From Rhodobacteraceae bacterium 63075 (GTDB lineage: Bacteria; Pseudomonadota; Alphaproteobacteria; Rhodobacterales; Rhodobacteraceae): DNA of 64,000 nt. Numbering within the stretch: the first letter of the stretch is position 1; each line of letters begins with the position of its first letter. The stretch is from positions 186,001 through 250,000 of the forward strand of contig QVMW01000002.1 of the NCBI GenBank assembly GCA_003417655.1, written 5' to 3'. Below the pieces are notes generated by a model. That model ran no database searches. It saw only the letters and a list, made by a program, of their open reading frames with translations, and was not told the origin of the DNA. Shown piece by piece: positions 47,981 to 58,765 of this stretch. The position numbers were made by a program, and so were the translations under genes.

Positions 47981-48037
47981 TGCCGCCCCGACCGGCGCAG
48001 CTTGACGCAGGCTGACCAGCGTTGCATCACCTTACCC

Positions 48038-48799
48038 ATGTTGATACTAAAGATACTGCGCGCGCCCGAATGGGTGGAGCTGCGCCGCCTCGGCGAGACG
48101 GACGGCGCCCCCGTCGACCGCGCCGATGGCTTCATCCATTTCTCCACGCCTGAGCAGGCGCAGGAAACCGCCGCGAAGCACTTTGCGGGCGAAGACGATC
48201 TCGTTTTGCTCGGCGTCGAGAGCGCGCCGCTGGGCGATGCGCTCAAATGGGAGGAAAGCCGCGGCGGCGCGCTTTTTCCGCATCTTTACGGCAAGCTGCG
48301 CCTTGCCGATATCGCCTTCGCCTGGCCGCTGCCGCTGGCGGGCGGGCTGCATGTCTTTCCCGAAGAGATCTGCGGCTTCATCGACCCCGCGCGCGCCCAG
48401 TTCGACGCTTTCAAGGCGCTGGAGCGCGCCCGTCCCATCGAGATGCTCAACCTCGTGCGCCTGCGCGAGACGGCCGGTTATCCCGCATCCCACGCCTTTC
48501 ACGGCCTCGGCCATAGCGGGGCTCAAGCCTATGCCGCCTACGGCGCCGAGAGCGGTCCCGTTCTCAAGCGGGTGGGCGGTGAGATCGTCTGGCGCGGTGA
48601 TTTCGAAACCATGCTGATCGGCCCGGCGACCGAACACTGGGATCACTGCTTCATCGCGCGCTACCCCAGCGCTGCGGCCTTCCTCGAGATGGTCACGGAT
48701 GACGCCTACCGCGCCGCCGTGGTGCACCGGCAGGCCGCCGTGGAAACGTCCCGTCTGATCCGCACGCGGCCCGCCGACCCGAAAGGCACCTTCGGATGA
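48038..48799 (+). CDS. DUF952-DUF1330 fusion protein
   Basis: A 253-residue protein of two domains usually found as separate small proteins. Residues ~1-112 match DUF952 ([26 protein letters not shown]). Residues ~125-250 match DUF1330, a dimeric alpha-beta barrel fold ([37 protein letters not shown]). The frame is unbroken across the junction. Function is unknown; DUF1330 proteins resemble small ferredoxin-like oxygenases. ATG 48038 is used. Its stop overlaps pyrD by 4 bases. Confidence 0.78.
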   Translation: MLILKILRAPEWVELRRLGETDGAPVDRADGFIHFSTPEQAQETAAKHFAGEDDLVLLGVESAPLGDALKWEESRGGALFPHLYGKLRLADIAFAWPLPLAGGLHVFPEEICGFIDPARAQFDAFKALERARPIEMLNLVRLRETAGYPASHAFHGLGHSGAQAYAAYGAESGPVLKRVGGEIVWRGDFETMLIGPATEHWDHCFIARYPSAAAFLEMVTDDAYRAAVVHRQAAVETSRLIRTRPADPKGTFG

Positions 48800-49854
48800 C
48801 GCCGCTGGAAACGCTCGGCCTCACGCTCCTGCACCGCAGCGACCCGGAGCGCGCCCATACCATGGCGATGAGGGCGCTGAGGCTCGGGCTCGTGCCGTCG
48901 CCCGGCCCTTTTACCTCGCCGCGCCTTGCCACGCAGATTGCCGGGCTCGAGCTGCCCAACCCCGTCGGGCTCGCCGCAGGCTTCGACAAGAACGCCGAGG
49001 CGCTCGGCCCGCTCTCGCGCGCGGGCTTCGGCTTCATCGAGGTCGGCGCGGTCACGCCGCGCGCCCAGCCCGGAAACCCTAGGCCGCGCCTCTTCCGCCT
49101 CTCCGAAGACCGGGCCGTGATCAACCGTTTCGGCTTCAACAACAAGGGCATGGAGGCAGCAAGGGCAAAGCTGGCGGGGCGCCCCTCGGAGGCCGTGATC
49201 GGCCTCAACCTCGGGGCCAACAAAGACAGCGACAACCGCGCCGAGGATTTCGCCCGCGTACTTTCCCATTGCGGCCCGCATCTTGACTTCGCGACGGTCA
49301 ATGTCTCCTCGCCCAACACCGAGAAGCTGCGCGATCTGCAAGGCGCCGAGGCGTTGTCGGCCCTGCTTGCAGGCGTCATGGAGGCCAACAGCTGGCTGAA
49401 GGCCCCGCTGCCGATCTTCCTCAAGATCGCGCCCGACCTGAGCGACACCGAGATCTCGGAGATCGGCGAGGTTGCCCTGGGTGCGGGCCTGTCTGCCATC
49501 ATCGCCACCAACACGACGCTGTCGCGAGACGGGCTGCAAGGCCCGGCGAGCCAAGAGGCGGGCGGCCTGTCCGGCGCGCCGCTCTTCGCGCCGTCGACGC
49601 GCGTTCTGGCCAAGCTCTCGCGCGCCACGGACGGCAAGCTGCCCCTCATCGGCGTCGGCGGGATCGGTTCGGCGGAAGACGCCTATCAGAAGATCCGCGC
49701 GGGCGCCTCGGCGGTTCAGCTTTACAGCGCCCTCGTCTACAAGGGCTTCAGCCTCGCGGGCGAGATCGCCCGCGGCCTCGATGCGCGTCTGGAGCAGGAC
49801 GGGTTCGCCCATGTCTCCGACGCGGTCGCAACCGGGAGAGACGAATGGCTTTGA
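48796..49854 (+). CDS. pyrD: Dihydroorotate dehydrogenase (quinone), class 2
   Basis: A 352-residue membrane-linked enzyme that oxidises dihydroorotate to orotate in pyrimidine synthesis. FMN-binding and catalytic motifs are [23 protein letters not shown] with the class 2 catalytic Ser, KIAPDL and [11 protein letters not shown]. The short N-terminal helix (residues 1-30) is for membrane binding. It overlaps the upstream fusion gene and the downstream ArsC-like gene. Confidence 0.94.
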   Translation: MTPLETLGLTLLHRSDPERAHTMAMRALRLGLVPSPGPFTSPRLATQIAGLELPNPVGLAAGFDKNAEALGPLSRAGFGFIEVGAVTPRAQPGNPRPRLFRLSEDRAVINRFGFNNKGMEAARAKLAGRPSEAVIGLNLGANKDSDNRAEDFARVLSHCGPHLDFATVNVSSPNTEKLRDLQGAEALSALLAGVMEANSWLKAPLPIFLKIAPDLSDTEISEIGEVALGAGLSAIIATNTTLSRDGLQGPASQEAGGLSGAPLFAPSTRVLAKLSRATDGKLPLIGVGGIGSAEDAYQKIRAGASAVQLYSALVYKGFSLAGEIARGLDARLEQDGFAHVSDAVATGRDEWL

Positions 49855-50189
49855 CGATCTGGCACAACCCGCGCTGCTCCAAGTCGCGGCAGACCCTCGC
49901 TCTGCTCGAAGAGCGCGGGCTGACACCGCAAGTGCGCCGCTATCTCGATGATGCCCCCTCCGAAGAAGAGCTGCGCGCGGCGGCCGAGGCGCTTGGGGTG
50001 GCACCCATCGACATGATGCGCCCCTCGGAAAAGGAGTTTCTCGAGGCCGGGCTCAGCCGCGCCGACGCGGACGACGTGCTCTTCGCCGCCATGGCGCGCA
50101 TTCCCAAGCTCATCGAGCGGCCCATCGTCTTCTCGGGCGGCAAGGCTGCCATTGGCCGCCCTCCCGAAGCGGTGCTGGAGATTCTGTAG
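49845..50189 (+). CDS. ArsC/Spx-type thioredoxin-fold protein (arsenate reductase-like)
   Basis: A 114-residue ArsC family protein with the catalytic Cys in [11 protein letters not shown] and the [17 protein letters not shown] motif that binds the oxyanion. It may reduce arsenate with glutaredoxin. It has no ars neighbours and overlaps pyrD by 10 bases, so it could serve another redox purpose. Confidence 0.85.
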   Translation: MALTIWHNPRCSKSRQTLALLEERGLTPQVRRYLDDAPSEEELRAAAEALGVAPIDMMRPSEKEFLEAGLSRADADDVLFAAMARIPKLIERPIVFSGGKAAIGRPPEAVLEIL

Positions 50190-50236
50190 CCGGAATTTTT
50201 CGAAAATTCCGGGCCGTTTTCTTCGAAAGAAAACGG
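50190..50236. terminator. Two tandem hairpins between convergent genes
   Basis: CCGGAATTTT (50190-50199) pairs with AAAATTCCGG (50203-50212); CCGTTTTCTT (50214-50223) pairs with AAGAAAACGG (50227-50236). Each has a T-rich side in both directions. They fill the 48 bases between the ArsC-like stop and the end of the MATE gene, fitting a bidirectional terminator. Confidence 0.75.
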
Positions 50237-50237
50237 C

Positions 50238-51566
50238 TCACGCCGCCGCGCTGCGCTCCAGGGCCGGGTAGCGCAGCCCGAGCGTCACCCCGCGCGCCAC
50301 GAAGCTGATGAGCAACGAGGCCCAGAGCCCGTGATTACCGAGGCTCGGCACCAGCAGCGCCACCGAAGCGAGATAGACCGCGAGGCTCAGCGCCATCATG
50401 TTGCGCATGTCCTTGGTGCGCGTCGCGCCGATGAATATCCCGTCGAGCATCCAGCTCGCGATCCCGATGATCGGCGCGGCGACGAGATAGGGCATGTAGA
50501 TGCGCGCCTCGGCCTGAACCGCAGCGTTCTTGGCCATCACGTCCACGATCGCACCGCCGAAAAGCGCGAAGACGAGCGACAGCCCGACAACGATCACCAG
50601 CCCCCAAAGGCTGGTGAGCACCGCGCTGCGCCGGAGCGCGCGCACCGAGCGCGCGCCCATCGCGTTGCCCACCAGCGCCTCGGCGGCAAAGGCGAACCCG
50701 TCGAGCGCGAAGGCGGTGACTTCGAGGAACTGCACCAGCACATGGTTTGCCGCCAGCGTCACATCGCCGAAATCCGCGCCCAGCAGCAGGAAGGAGACGA
50801 AGATGCCCTGAAGCATCAGCGAGCGCAGAAGGATATCTCCGTTCACACTGGCAAACCTGACGAGCGTTTCCCGGTCGAAAATACGCGCCCGGTCGCGCCA
50901 GGCCGGGTTTGCGAAGACATCGCGGCAGAGCCAGAGCCCCAGCGCGAGCCCGCTCCACTCGGCCAGGAAGGTGGCGAAGGCCACGCCCTCGACACCCCAG
51001 CCAAGCCCGAGCACGAACCACAGGTCGAGCCCGATATTGAGCCCGTTCATCCACAGCTGAAGAACCAGCACAGCCCTGGTGCGCTCCAGCGCGATGAGCC
51101 AGCCGGTGATCCCGTAGAGCCCGATGATGGCCGGGGCCGACCAGACCCGGATCGCCATGTAGCCGCGCGCCAGCTCCTCCACTTCCGCGCTGGCCGGCGA
51201 CAGCGCAAAGGACAGCGCGAAGAGCGGAACCTGGAACAGCACGACCGCAAGCCCGCCCAGCCCGCCGATCATCAGCGCCCGGCTCAGCATCGCCGAAACC
51301 TCGCCCGTCCGGCCCGCGCCGCGGGCATTCGCAGTGAGGCCCGTGGTGCCCATCCGCAGAAAGCCGAACACCCAGTAGAGCGCCGAGAGGATGATCGCGC
51401 CGATGCCCACCGCCCCGATCGGCGCGGCAAGGCCCATCTGGCCGACGACGGCCGTGTCGACCACGCCGAGAATCGGCACTGTCACATTGGCCAGCACGAT
51501 CGGAATGGCGATTTTCAGAACCCGCGCGTGAGTGATTTCGCCGGTCTGCGCCGCCGCCTCAGCCAT
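50238..51566 (-). CDS. MATE family multidrug/Na+ efflux transporter
   Basis: A 442-residue exporter of the DinF-like MATE group with twelve predicted helices in two halves; conserved segments include IPIVLANVTVPILGVVDTAVVG and the central GITGWLIALERTR loop. It exports cationic compounds using Na+ or H+. Its start overlaps the upstream thioesterase by 8 bases. Confidence 0.85.
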   Translation of the reverse strand: MAEAAAQTGEITHARVLKIAIPIVLANVTVPILGVVDTAVVGQMGLAAPIGAVGIGAIILSALYWVFGFLRMGTTGLTANARGAGRTGEVSAMLSRALMIGGLGGLAVVLFQVPLFALSFALSPASAEVEELARGYMAIRVWSAPAIIGLYGITGWLIALERTRAVLVLQLWMNGLNIGLDLWFVLGLGWGVEGVAFATFLAEWSGLALGLWLCRDVFANPAWRDRARIFDRETLVRFASVNGDILLRSLMLQGIFVSFLLLGADFGDVTLAANHVLVQFLEVTAFALDGFAFAAEALVGNAMGARSVRALRRSAVLTSLWGLVIVVGLSLVFALFGGAIVDVMAKNAAVQAEARIYMPYLVAAPIIGIASWMLDGIFIGATRTKDMRNMMALSLAVYLASVALLVPSLGNHGLWASLLISFVARGVTLGLRYPALERSAAA

Positions 51567-52068
51567 CGCGGCGCGGCATCAGGAAATGCCCCGTCGCCTG
51601 CGCGAAGGCGCGCGCGCGGTTGTCCTGCCAGGCTTCCACGTGGACGGAGGCATAGCGCCGCCCAGATCGGTTCACCTTGGCGCGCGCATAGGCATCGCGC
51701 GGCAGGCCGGAGCGCAGGTAGTCGATGGTGAAATCGATGGTCTTGGGCAGGCGCGGCAGATGCCCGCTGACGATCTCCTCGGCGTCGGTCTGCCCATGCT
51801 CGATCTCGTCCCAGAGCACCGACCAGCTCAGCCCGATGACGGCGGTGACCTCGAGAAACCCCGAGATCGCCCCACCATGCAGAGCCGGCAGAAGCGGGTT
51901 GCCGATGAGCTTGTCGTCATAGGGCAGCACCGCCGTCAGCTCGTCGCCGCGCCGGTCGAACTCGATGCCGAGAAAGTTGATGTAGGGCACGCCATGCACG
52001 AGCGCGCTCAGCGCCGCATCGCGCCGCTGCTTGATCACCTGCACGGGGTCGGGCCGTTTCCTTGCCAT
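51559..52068 (-). CDS. PaaI-type hot-dog thioesterase
   Basis: A 169-residue hot-dog fold protein with the family motifs GNPLLPALHGGAISGFLE and the DYLRSG strand. It would hydrolyse acyl-CoA, possibly aryl-CoA, thioesters. It is the middle gene of a run of two thioesterases and a MATE exporter, with one base between the thioesterases. The N-terminal 20 residues are basic. Confidence 0.78.
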   Translation of the reverse strand: MARKRPDPVQVIKQRRDAALSALVHGVPYINFLGIEFDRRGDELTAVLPYDDKLIGNPLLPALHGGAISGFLEVTAVIGLSWSVLWDEIEHGQTDAEEIVSGHLPRLPKTIDFTIDYLRSGLPRDAYARAKVNRSGRRYASVHVEAWQDNRARAFAQATGHFLMPRRDG

Positions 52069-52069
52069 C

Positions 52070-52534
52070 TCAGCGCTCCACCGTGAAGGCCCCGGTGGCC
52101 ATCGCCACGGGGTTGTCCCGGTCGTCGTCGAAAGCCTCCGCGCGCACGAAGGCGACAGAGCGGGTGATGTTGTAGCAGGTCGCCTCGGTCACGAGCGTCT
52201 GCCCCGACGCCGCCGGGCGCATGTAGTCGATGCGCAGGTCGATCGTCGCCGTGCCCGCCGGGGAGCTCGGGTGGCTCATCGCCGCCGCGCCACAGCAGGT
52301 ATCCATGAGCGCCGAGACCGCGCCGCCGTGAATCACCCCTGTCTCCGGGTCGCCGACGAGATGCTTGGCATAGGGCATCTCGATCCGCGCGAAACCGTCG
52401 CCGATCTCGGTCAGCTCCATGCCCAGCGCGCTGGAATGCGGTATCGCCTGGATGAATTGCTTGGCGATTTTCGACTTCTCGACCATCTTTGCGATCTGCC
52501 CTTCATTCTTGCGCGTGTCCCGCGCTGGCCGCAT
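52070..52534 (-). CDS. PaaI-type hot-dog thioesterase
   Basis: A 154-residue thioesterase related to the next gene, with GVIHGGAVSALMDTCCG and the DYMRPA strand, so a likely tandem duplication. ATG 52534 has a GAGGA site very close by; the internal ATG 52486 would give the usual family length, so the start is uncertain. It probably acts on acyl-CoA side products of beta-oxidation. Confidence 0.75.
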   Translation of the reverse strand: MRPARDTRKNEGQIAKMVEKSKIAKQFIQAIPHSSALGMELTEIGDGFARIEMPYAKHLVGDPETGVIHGGAVSALMDTCCGAAAMSHPSSPAGTATIDLRIDYMRPAASGQTLVTEATCYNITRSVAFVRAEAFDDDRDNPVAMATGAFTVER

Positions 52535-52663
52535 CTTTCCTCATGCGCCGCCGGGGAGCAAGCACCGTCTTGCCGGGCGCGGCGGCATGGCCCTCTCGGG
52601 GACAGCGGAATGGTTGTCTTCCGTGCGGCTGCACAATACCTTCATGGCTGGAGGAGCCTGCCC

Positions 52664-53041
52664 ATGTCGGATTCACGTCTGAGTTTCAAGGAAATGTGCG
52701 CGAAGTTCGATGTGACGCCGCGGACCCTGCGCTATTACGAGTATATCGAGCTGCTCCAGCCCGAGCGCGAAGGGCGCTCGCGCTACTACAGCCCCCGCGA
52801 GGTCGCCCGCATGAAGCTCATCATGCGCGGGCGGCGCTGGGGGTTCCAGCTCGAGGATATCCGCCAGTGGCTGCTGATCTACGAGGAAGAGGGCACGGAT
52901 GCGCAGCTGCGCACCTGGATCGAGATGGCCGACAGGCAGCTCGAGGTGCTTGGTAAGCAGCGCGCGCAGCTCGACGAGGCCATCGCCGAACTGACCGAGA
53001 ATCGCGACGAGACCAAGGCGACCCTCGCGGGCAAATCCTGA
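52664..53041 (+). CDS. MerR-family transcriptional regulator (first of a pair)
   Basis: A 125-residue regulator with an N-terminal winged helix ([20 protein letters not shown]) and a C-terminal coiled coil (residues ~85-115) for dimerisation. It lacks effector-binding Cys residues of metal sensors. ATG 52664 has GGAGGAG upstream. It resembles regulators of fatty-acid and branched-chain amino acid breakdown (LiuR group), and lies before the acyl-CoA dehydrogenase cluster. Confidence 0.8.
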   Translation: MSDSRLSFKEMCAKFDVTPRTLRYYEYIELLQPEREGRSRYYSPREVARMKLIMRGRRWGFQLEDIRQWLLIYEEEGTDAQLRTWIEMADRQLEVLGKQRAQLDEAIAELTENRDETKATLAGKS

Positions 53042-53078
53042 CCAGAAGCCCTGGCCGGCAAGAGTGACGCAACGTATC

Positions 53079-53094
53079 TTGACGTTAACGTCAA
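53079..53094. promoter_or_regulatory. Perfect 16-bp palindromic MerR/LiuR-like operator
   Basis: TTGACGTTAACGTCAA is fully self-complementary and lies in the 120-bp gap between the two MerR genes. Its shape (TTnACGTnnACGTnAA) matches operators described for LiuR-type MerR proteins. It would control the second MerR gene and the cluster behind it. Confidence 0.7.
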
Positions 53095-53161
53095 GGGGCC
53101 CTTGCAACGAATCCCCGTGCTTCTCATGTAGTGCCCGAAAGCGGCCAACATGAGATGAGCT

Positions 53162-53569
53162 ATGACCGACATCGACGAGCTGATGAGCATCCGCCAGATG
53201 TGCGATGCCTATGACGTCACCCCCCGCACATTGCGCTTTTACGAAGCCAAGGAGCTGCTCTTTCCGCAGCGCGAAGGCCAGAAGCGCCTCTTCACCAAAC
53301 GCGACCGCGCGCGGCTCAAGCTGATCCTGCGCGGCAAGCGCTTCGGCTTCTCGCTCGAGGAGATCCGCCAGTTGCTGGACCTCTACCATATCGGCGATCA
53401 GCAGCAGACCCAACTCCAGCGCACCTACGAGATCGCCCGGGACCGCCTGCGCGACATGGAAGCCCAGCGCGACGAGCTCACCGAAGCCATCGAGGACCTG
53501 CGCGAGCAGCTCCGCTGGGGCGAGAAGGTCATCGCCTCCATGTCGCAGGAAAAAGACGCCGCCGAATAG
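53162..53569 (+). CDS. MerR-family transcriptional regulator (second of a pair)
   Basis: A 135-residue paralogue of the upstream MerR protein: winged helix with [39 protein letters not shown] and a long C-terminal coiled coil (residues ~80-125). ATG at 53162. It is only 31 bases before the acyl-CoA dehydrogenase gene and is probably in the same transcript, so it should regulate the cluster in response to an acyl-CoA. Confidence 0.82.
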   Translation: MTDIDELMSIRQMCDAYDVTPRTLRFYEAKELLFPQREGQKRLFTKRDRARLKLILRGKRFGFSLEEIRQLLDLYHIGDQQQTQLQRTYEIARDRLRDMEAQRDELTEAIEDLREQLRWGEKVIASMSQEKDAAE

Positions 53570-53600
53570 GCACCGCACACAGCAAAAAGGGAGACACATC

Positions 53601-55376
53601 ATGCCCAGCTACACCGCCCCCACGAAAGACATGCACTTCGTCATCCACGACATGCTCAAGGCCAGCGCCTCGGAGATTCCCGGCTACGGCGAGCTCGAGC
53701 CTGATTTCACATCCGCCGTGCTCGAAGAGGCTGGCAAGCTGACATCCGAAGTGCTCGCCCCGCTCAACGTGGTGGGCGACACGGAAGGCTGCACGCTGGA
53801 AAACGGCGTCGTGCGCGTGCCCACCGGCTTCCAGGACGCCTTCGACAAGGTGCGCGAAGGCGGCTGGACCGGCCTCGACATGCCCGAGGAATACGGCGGC
53901 CAGGGCATGCCCTACCTGCTCGGCACGGCCGTCGGCGAGATGTTCTCGGCGGCCAACCAGGCCTTCACCATGTACCAGGGCCTCACCCACGGCGCGGCCT
54001 CGGCGATTCTCGCGCATGGCTCGGACCAGCAGAAGGACACCTACCTGCCCAGGATGGTCTCCTGCGAGTGGACCGGCACGATGAACCTGACCGAGCCGCA
54101 TTGCGGCACCGATCTCGGCCTGATGCGCACCAAGGCCGAACCGCAGGATGACGGCAGCTACAAGCTCTCCGGCCAGAAGATCTTCATCTCCTCGGGCGAG
54201 CACGAGATGGCGGACAACATCATTCACCTCGTCCTGGCCAAGATCCCCGGCGGCCCCGAAGGCATCAAGGGCGTCTCGCTCTTCATCGTGCCCAAGTTCC
54301 TCGTCAAGGAAGACGGCTCCCTCGGCGAGCGCAACGGCGTGAGCTGCGGCAATATCGAGGAGAAGATGGGCATTCACGGCAACTCGACCTGCGTGATGAA
54401 CTACGATGGCGCGACGGGCTACCTGCTCGGCGAGGAGCACAAGGGCATGCGCGCCATGTTCACCATGATGAACGAAGCGCGCATCGGCGTCGGCATGCAG
54501 GGCCTCGCCCAGGCCGATGCGGCCTATCAGAACGCGCTGATATACGCCAAGGACCGCCTTCAGGGCCGCGACGTGACCGGCGTCAAGAACCCCGACGGCC
54601 CGGCCGATCCGCTGATCGTGCACCCCGATGTGCGCCGCATGCTGATGGACCAGAAGAGCTTCGTCGAGGGCGCGCGCGCCTTCGTGCTCTGGGGTGCCTA
54701 TCTCATCGACAAGTCCCACCGCGCCGATGACGAAGCCGCCGAGGGGCTGATCTCGCTGATGACCCCGGTCATCAAGGGCTTCCTGACCGATGAAGGTTAC
54801 GACATGACCGTGCAGGCCCAGCAGGTCTATGGCGGCCATGGCTATATCGAGGAATGGGGCATGTCGCAGTTCACCCGCGATGCCCGCATCGCCATGATCT
54901 ACGAAGGGGCCAACGGCGTCCAGGCGCTCGACCTCGTCGGCCGCAAGCTCGCCCAGGACGGCGGCAAGCATGTCATGGCCTTCTTCGAGATGGTCAAGAG
55001 CTTCTGCTCCGAAAACAAGGACACAGACGGCATGGAAGAGTTCACCGAGCCTCTCAAGAAAGCCTCGAAGGACCTTCAGACCGCAGGCATGTACTTCATG
55101 CAGAACGGCGCGAAGAATCCCAACGCCGCGCTCGCCGGCTCGACCGACTTCATGCACCTGATGGGCCATGTCTGCCTCGGGCTGATGTGGGGCCGGATGG
55201 CCAAGGCCGCGCTGGAGGCGCTCGAAGCCGGGGCCTCTGACGCCACGTTCTACGAGACGAAGCTGGCCACCGCGCGTTACTACATGACGCGGCGCCTGCC
55301 CGCCACGGCCATGCACCTTGCGCGAATCGAAAGCGGCGCGGACCCCGTGATGGCGCTGGAGGCCGACCAGTTCTGA
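53601..55376 (+). CDS. Long acyl-CoA dehydrogenase family protein (DmdC/FadE5-like)
   Basis: A 591-residue FAD enzyme, longer than ordinary ~380-residue acyl-CoA dehydrogenases because of an extra C-terminal region. Motifs are [12 protein letters not shown] and [11 protein letters not shown] for FAD/substrate binding and the catalytic Glu in [19 protein letters not shown]. This long group includes 3-methylmercaptopropionyl-CoA dehydrogenases (DmdC) as well as fatty acyl-CoA dehydrogenases. It leads the beta-oxidation cluster, so a fatty acyl-CoA is at least as likely as MMPA-CoA. Confidence 0.83.
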   Translation: MPSYTAPTKDMHFVIHDMLKASASEIPGYGELEPDFTSAVLEEAGKLTSEVLAPLNVVGDTEGCTLENGVVRVPTGFQDAFDKVREGGWTGLDMPEEYGGQGMPYLLGTAVGEMFSAANQAFTMYQGLTHGAASAILAHGSDQQKDTYLPRMVSCEWTGTMNLTEPHCGTDLGLMRTKAEPQDDGSYKLSGQKIFISSGEHEMADNIIHLVLAKIPGGPEGIKGVSLFIVPKFLVKEDGSLGERNGVSCGNIEEKMGIHGNSTCVMNYDGATGYLLGEEHKGMRAMFTMMNEARIGVGMQGLAQADAAYQNALIYAKDRLQGRDVTGVKNPDGPADPLIVHPDVRRMLMDQKSFVEGARAFVLWGAYLIDKSHRADDEAAEGLISLMTPVIKGFLTDEGYDMTVQAQQVYGGHGYIEEWGMSQFTRDARIAMIYEGANGVQALDLVGRKLAQDGGKHVMAFFEMVKSFCSENKDTDGMEEFTEPLKKASKDLQTAGMYFMQNGAKNPNAALAGSTDFMHLMGHVCLGLMWGRMAKAALEALEAGASDATFYETKLATARYYMTRRLPATAMHLARIESGADPVMALEADQF

Positions 55377-55425
55377 ACGCGGGCGGGGGAGACCCCGCCC
55401 TTTCACGCCCTTTCGGAGGATCGTC

Positions 55426-55638
55426 ATGCCCAAGCGCTTCCGCCTCACCCGCCGTTTCCCCGTCGCCATGACGGAAGACGGCTACCGCAGGCTCAAGCGC
55501 TTCGCCGCCGAGGCGGGGCTCGACGAGGGCGAGGCGCTCAGCTTCCTGTTCGAGCATTTCGACAGCGTGACCAACCACGAGAACCTGACCGCCCGGCTGC
55601 GGCTCTTCAACGCCGAGCTGGACGAGCGCAAGAGATAG
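55426..55638 (+). CDS. Small conserved-looking protein between two acyl-CoA dehydrogenases
   Basis: A 70-residue basic/acidic protein starting [15 protein letters not shown]. Preceded by a GGAGG site about 8 bases before ATG 55426. Predicted helices; the [19 protein letters not shown] segment resembles ribbon-helix-helix DNA-binding or antidote proteins, but this is not certain. Tight placement in the operon supports expression. Confidence 0.62.
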   Translation: MPKRFRLTRRFPVAMTEDGYRRLKRFAAEAGLDEGEALSFLFEHFDSVTNHENLTARLRLFNAELDERKR

Positions 55639-55664
55639 AACCGTCTTCAAGGGAGGAAAGACAG

Positions 55665-56804
55665 ATGGCATCCACATGGATGACGGAAGAACACCAGATG
55701 ATCGCCGACATGACGGCGAAATTCATCGGCGAGGAATGGGCGCCCAAGTTCGAGAAATGGCGCAAGCAGGGCGAGATGGACCGCGAGACCTGGGCCCAGG
55801 CCGGTGAGCTGGGCCTGCTCTGCCCCTCCGTTCCGGAAGAATACGGCGGCGCGGGCGGCGATTTCGGCCATGAAGCCGCGATCCTCATGGAAGGCAGCCG
55901 CGCCAACCTGGCAAGCTGGGGCCACGGCATCCATTCGGGCATCGTCGCGCACTACATCCTCCATTGCGGCACCGAGGAGCAGAAGGCGCGCTGGCTGCCC
56001 AAGATGGTCACCGGCGAGCTTGTCGGCGCGCTGGCGATGACGGAGCCCTCCGGCGGCTCGGACGTGCAAGGCATCAAGACCAAGGCCGTCAAGGAGGGCA
56101 ACGCCTACCGCCTCTCCGGCCAGAAAACCTTCATCACCAATGGCCAGCACGCCAACCTCATCATCGTCGCCGCCAAGACCGACCCCAAGGAAGGCTCCAA
56201 GGGCACCTCGCTCATGGTCGTCGAGACCGACGGGGCCGAGGGTTTCTCGCGCGGGCGCAATCTCGAGAAGGTCGGCCTGCACGCCGCCGACACCTCAGAG
56301 CTCTTCTTCGACAATGTCGAACTGCCCCCCGAGAACCTGCTGGGCGGCGAAGAGGGCCAGGGCTTCTACCAGATGATGCAGCAACTCCCGCAGGAACGGC
56401 TGATCATCGGCTGTGGCGCGGTCGGCGCGATGCAGGGCGCCGTCGAGCGCACGATCGAATACTGCAAGGAGCGCGAGGCCTTCGGCGGCCCGATCATGCA
56501 GTTCCAGAACACCCGGTTCAAACTGGCCGAATGCAAGACCAAGCTGACGGTCGCCCGCGCCTTCCTCGACGAATGTATCGCCGAGCACCTGCGCGGCGAG
56601 CTGAGCGTGGAAAAGGCCGCCATGTGCAAATACTGGCTCACGGACACGCAGGGCGAAGTGCTCGATGAATGCGTGCAACTTTTCGGCGGCTATGGTTTCA
56701 TGATGGAATACCCCGTGGCCGAGATGTGGGCCGATGCCCGCGTTCAGCGGATCTACGGCGGCACGAATGAAATCATGAAAGAGCTGATCTCAAGGAACCT
56801 GTGA
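55665..56804 (+). CDS. Acyl-CoA dehydrogenase
   Basis: A 379-residue standard acyl-CoA dehydrogenase: [12 protein letters not shown] and [11 protein letters not shown] for FAD binding, the [12 protein letters not shown] region and the end [17 protein letters not shown]. The position of a catalytic Glu before GTNE is occupied by Gly, as in medium-/short-chain enzymes Glu precedes (YEGT), so the base may sit elsewhere, as in long-chain or isovaleryl-CoA dehydrogenases. AGGGAGG upstream of ATG 55665. It is the second dehydrogenase of the cluster. Confidence 0.85.
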   Translation: MASTWMTEEHQMIADMTAKFIGEEWAPKFEKWRKQGEMDRETWAQAGELGLLCPSVPEEYGGAGGDFGHEAAILMEGSRANLASWGHGIHSGIVAHYILHCGTEEQKARWLPKMVTGELVGALAMTEPSGGSDVQGIKTKAVKEGNAYRLSGQKTFITNGQHANLIIVAAKTDPKEGSKGTSLMVVETDGAEGFSRGRNLEKVGLHAADTSELFFDNVELPPENLLGGEEGQGFYQMMQQLPQERLIIGCGAVGAMQGAVERTIEYCKEREAFGGPIMQFQNTRFKLAECKTKLTVARAFLDECIAEHLRGELSVEKAAMCKYWLTDTQGEVLDECVQLFGGYGFMMEYPVAEMWADARVQRIYGGTNEIMKELISRNL

Positions 56805-56810
56805 TCGCTT

Positions 56811-56859
56811 CTTCTTGGTATAAATACCCCACAGGGGTGCGGGGGTGTGAAACCCCCGC
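56811..56859 (+). repeat. C/G-rich intergenic repeat with hairpin
   Basis: TTCTTCTTGG-TATAAATACCCC leads to the hairpin GCGGGGGT-GTGAA-ACCCCCGC (56839-56859). Related to 31391 and 61460. It lies between an acyl-CoA dehydrogenase and the glutathione transferase gene and may weaken read-through. Confidence 0.5.
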
Positions 56860-56886
56860 CGCGCCACCTCAGAAAGGAGCCCGACC

Positions 56887-57519
56887 ATGACGATCAAACT
56901 CTACTGTTTCGGTGAAAGCGGCAATGCCTACAAGGCTGCGCTCGCTTTGGAACTCTCCGGCCTCGACTGGGAGCCCGTCTTCGTCGATTTCTTCGCCGGC
57001 CAGGGCCGCACGCCCGAGTTCCGCGCCCTGAACGTCATGGGCGAGGCCCCCGTGCTCGAAGACGGTGATTTCCGCCTCACGCAATCGGGCGCGATCCAGC
57101 AATACATCACCGACAAGTCCGGCAAGTTCGGCGGCGGCCCGGACGAGAAATACGAGGTGCTGCGCTGGATGCTCTGGGACAATCACAAGCTCTCCAGCCA
57201 GGCCGGCCTGCTGCGCTTCCTGATGAACTTCCTGCCCGAGGACAAGCGCCCGCAGGAAGTCATCGGTTTCATGCAGGGCCGGCTCAAAGCCACCTATGCA
57301 ACGCTGGATTCCCAGCTCGAGGGCCGTGACTGGATCGTCGGCGACGCGATGACCAATGCCGACCTGTCCTGCTGCGGCTACCTCTTCTATCCCGAGCCCT
57401 TCGGCTTCGAGCGCGCCGAATGGCGCAATATCGACCGCTGGCTCGGCAATATCGAGAACACCAAGGGCTGGAAACACCCCTATGACCTGATGCCCGGCTC
57501 CCCCGCGGACCGCGCCTGA
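56887..57519 (+). CDS. Glutathione S-transferase family protein
   Basis: A 210-residue GST fold: thioredoxin-like N-terminal domain (KLYCFGESGNAYKAALAL with a Cys and Ser near the usual active site, then GEAPVLEDGD and LTQSGAIQQYI) and an all-helical C-terminal domain (NADLSCCGYL). It may detoxify reactive intermediates of acyl-CoA breakdown. AAAGGAG site before ATG 56887. Confidence 0.85.
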   Translation: MTIKLYCFGESGNAYKAALALELSGLDWEPVFVDFFAGQGRTPEFRALNVMGEAPVLEDGDFRLTQSGAIQQYITDKSGKFGGGPDEKYEVLRWMLWDNHKLSSQAGLLRFLMNFLPEDKRPQEVIGFMQGRLKATYATLDSQLEGRDWIVGDAMTNADLSCCGYLFYPEPFGFERAEWRNIDRWLGNIENTKGWKHPYDLMPGSPADRA

Positions 57520-57545
57520 ACACTTTCTGATCGAAGGAGATGATC

Positions 57546-58757
<1,212 letters not shown>

Positions 58758-58765
58758 GGCCGCGC

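Noticed and set aside
46980..48005. 341-codon plus-strand frame
   Set aside because: Opposite the nucleotidase gene and running into the palindromes; composition typical of antisense frames.
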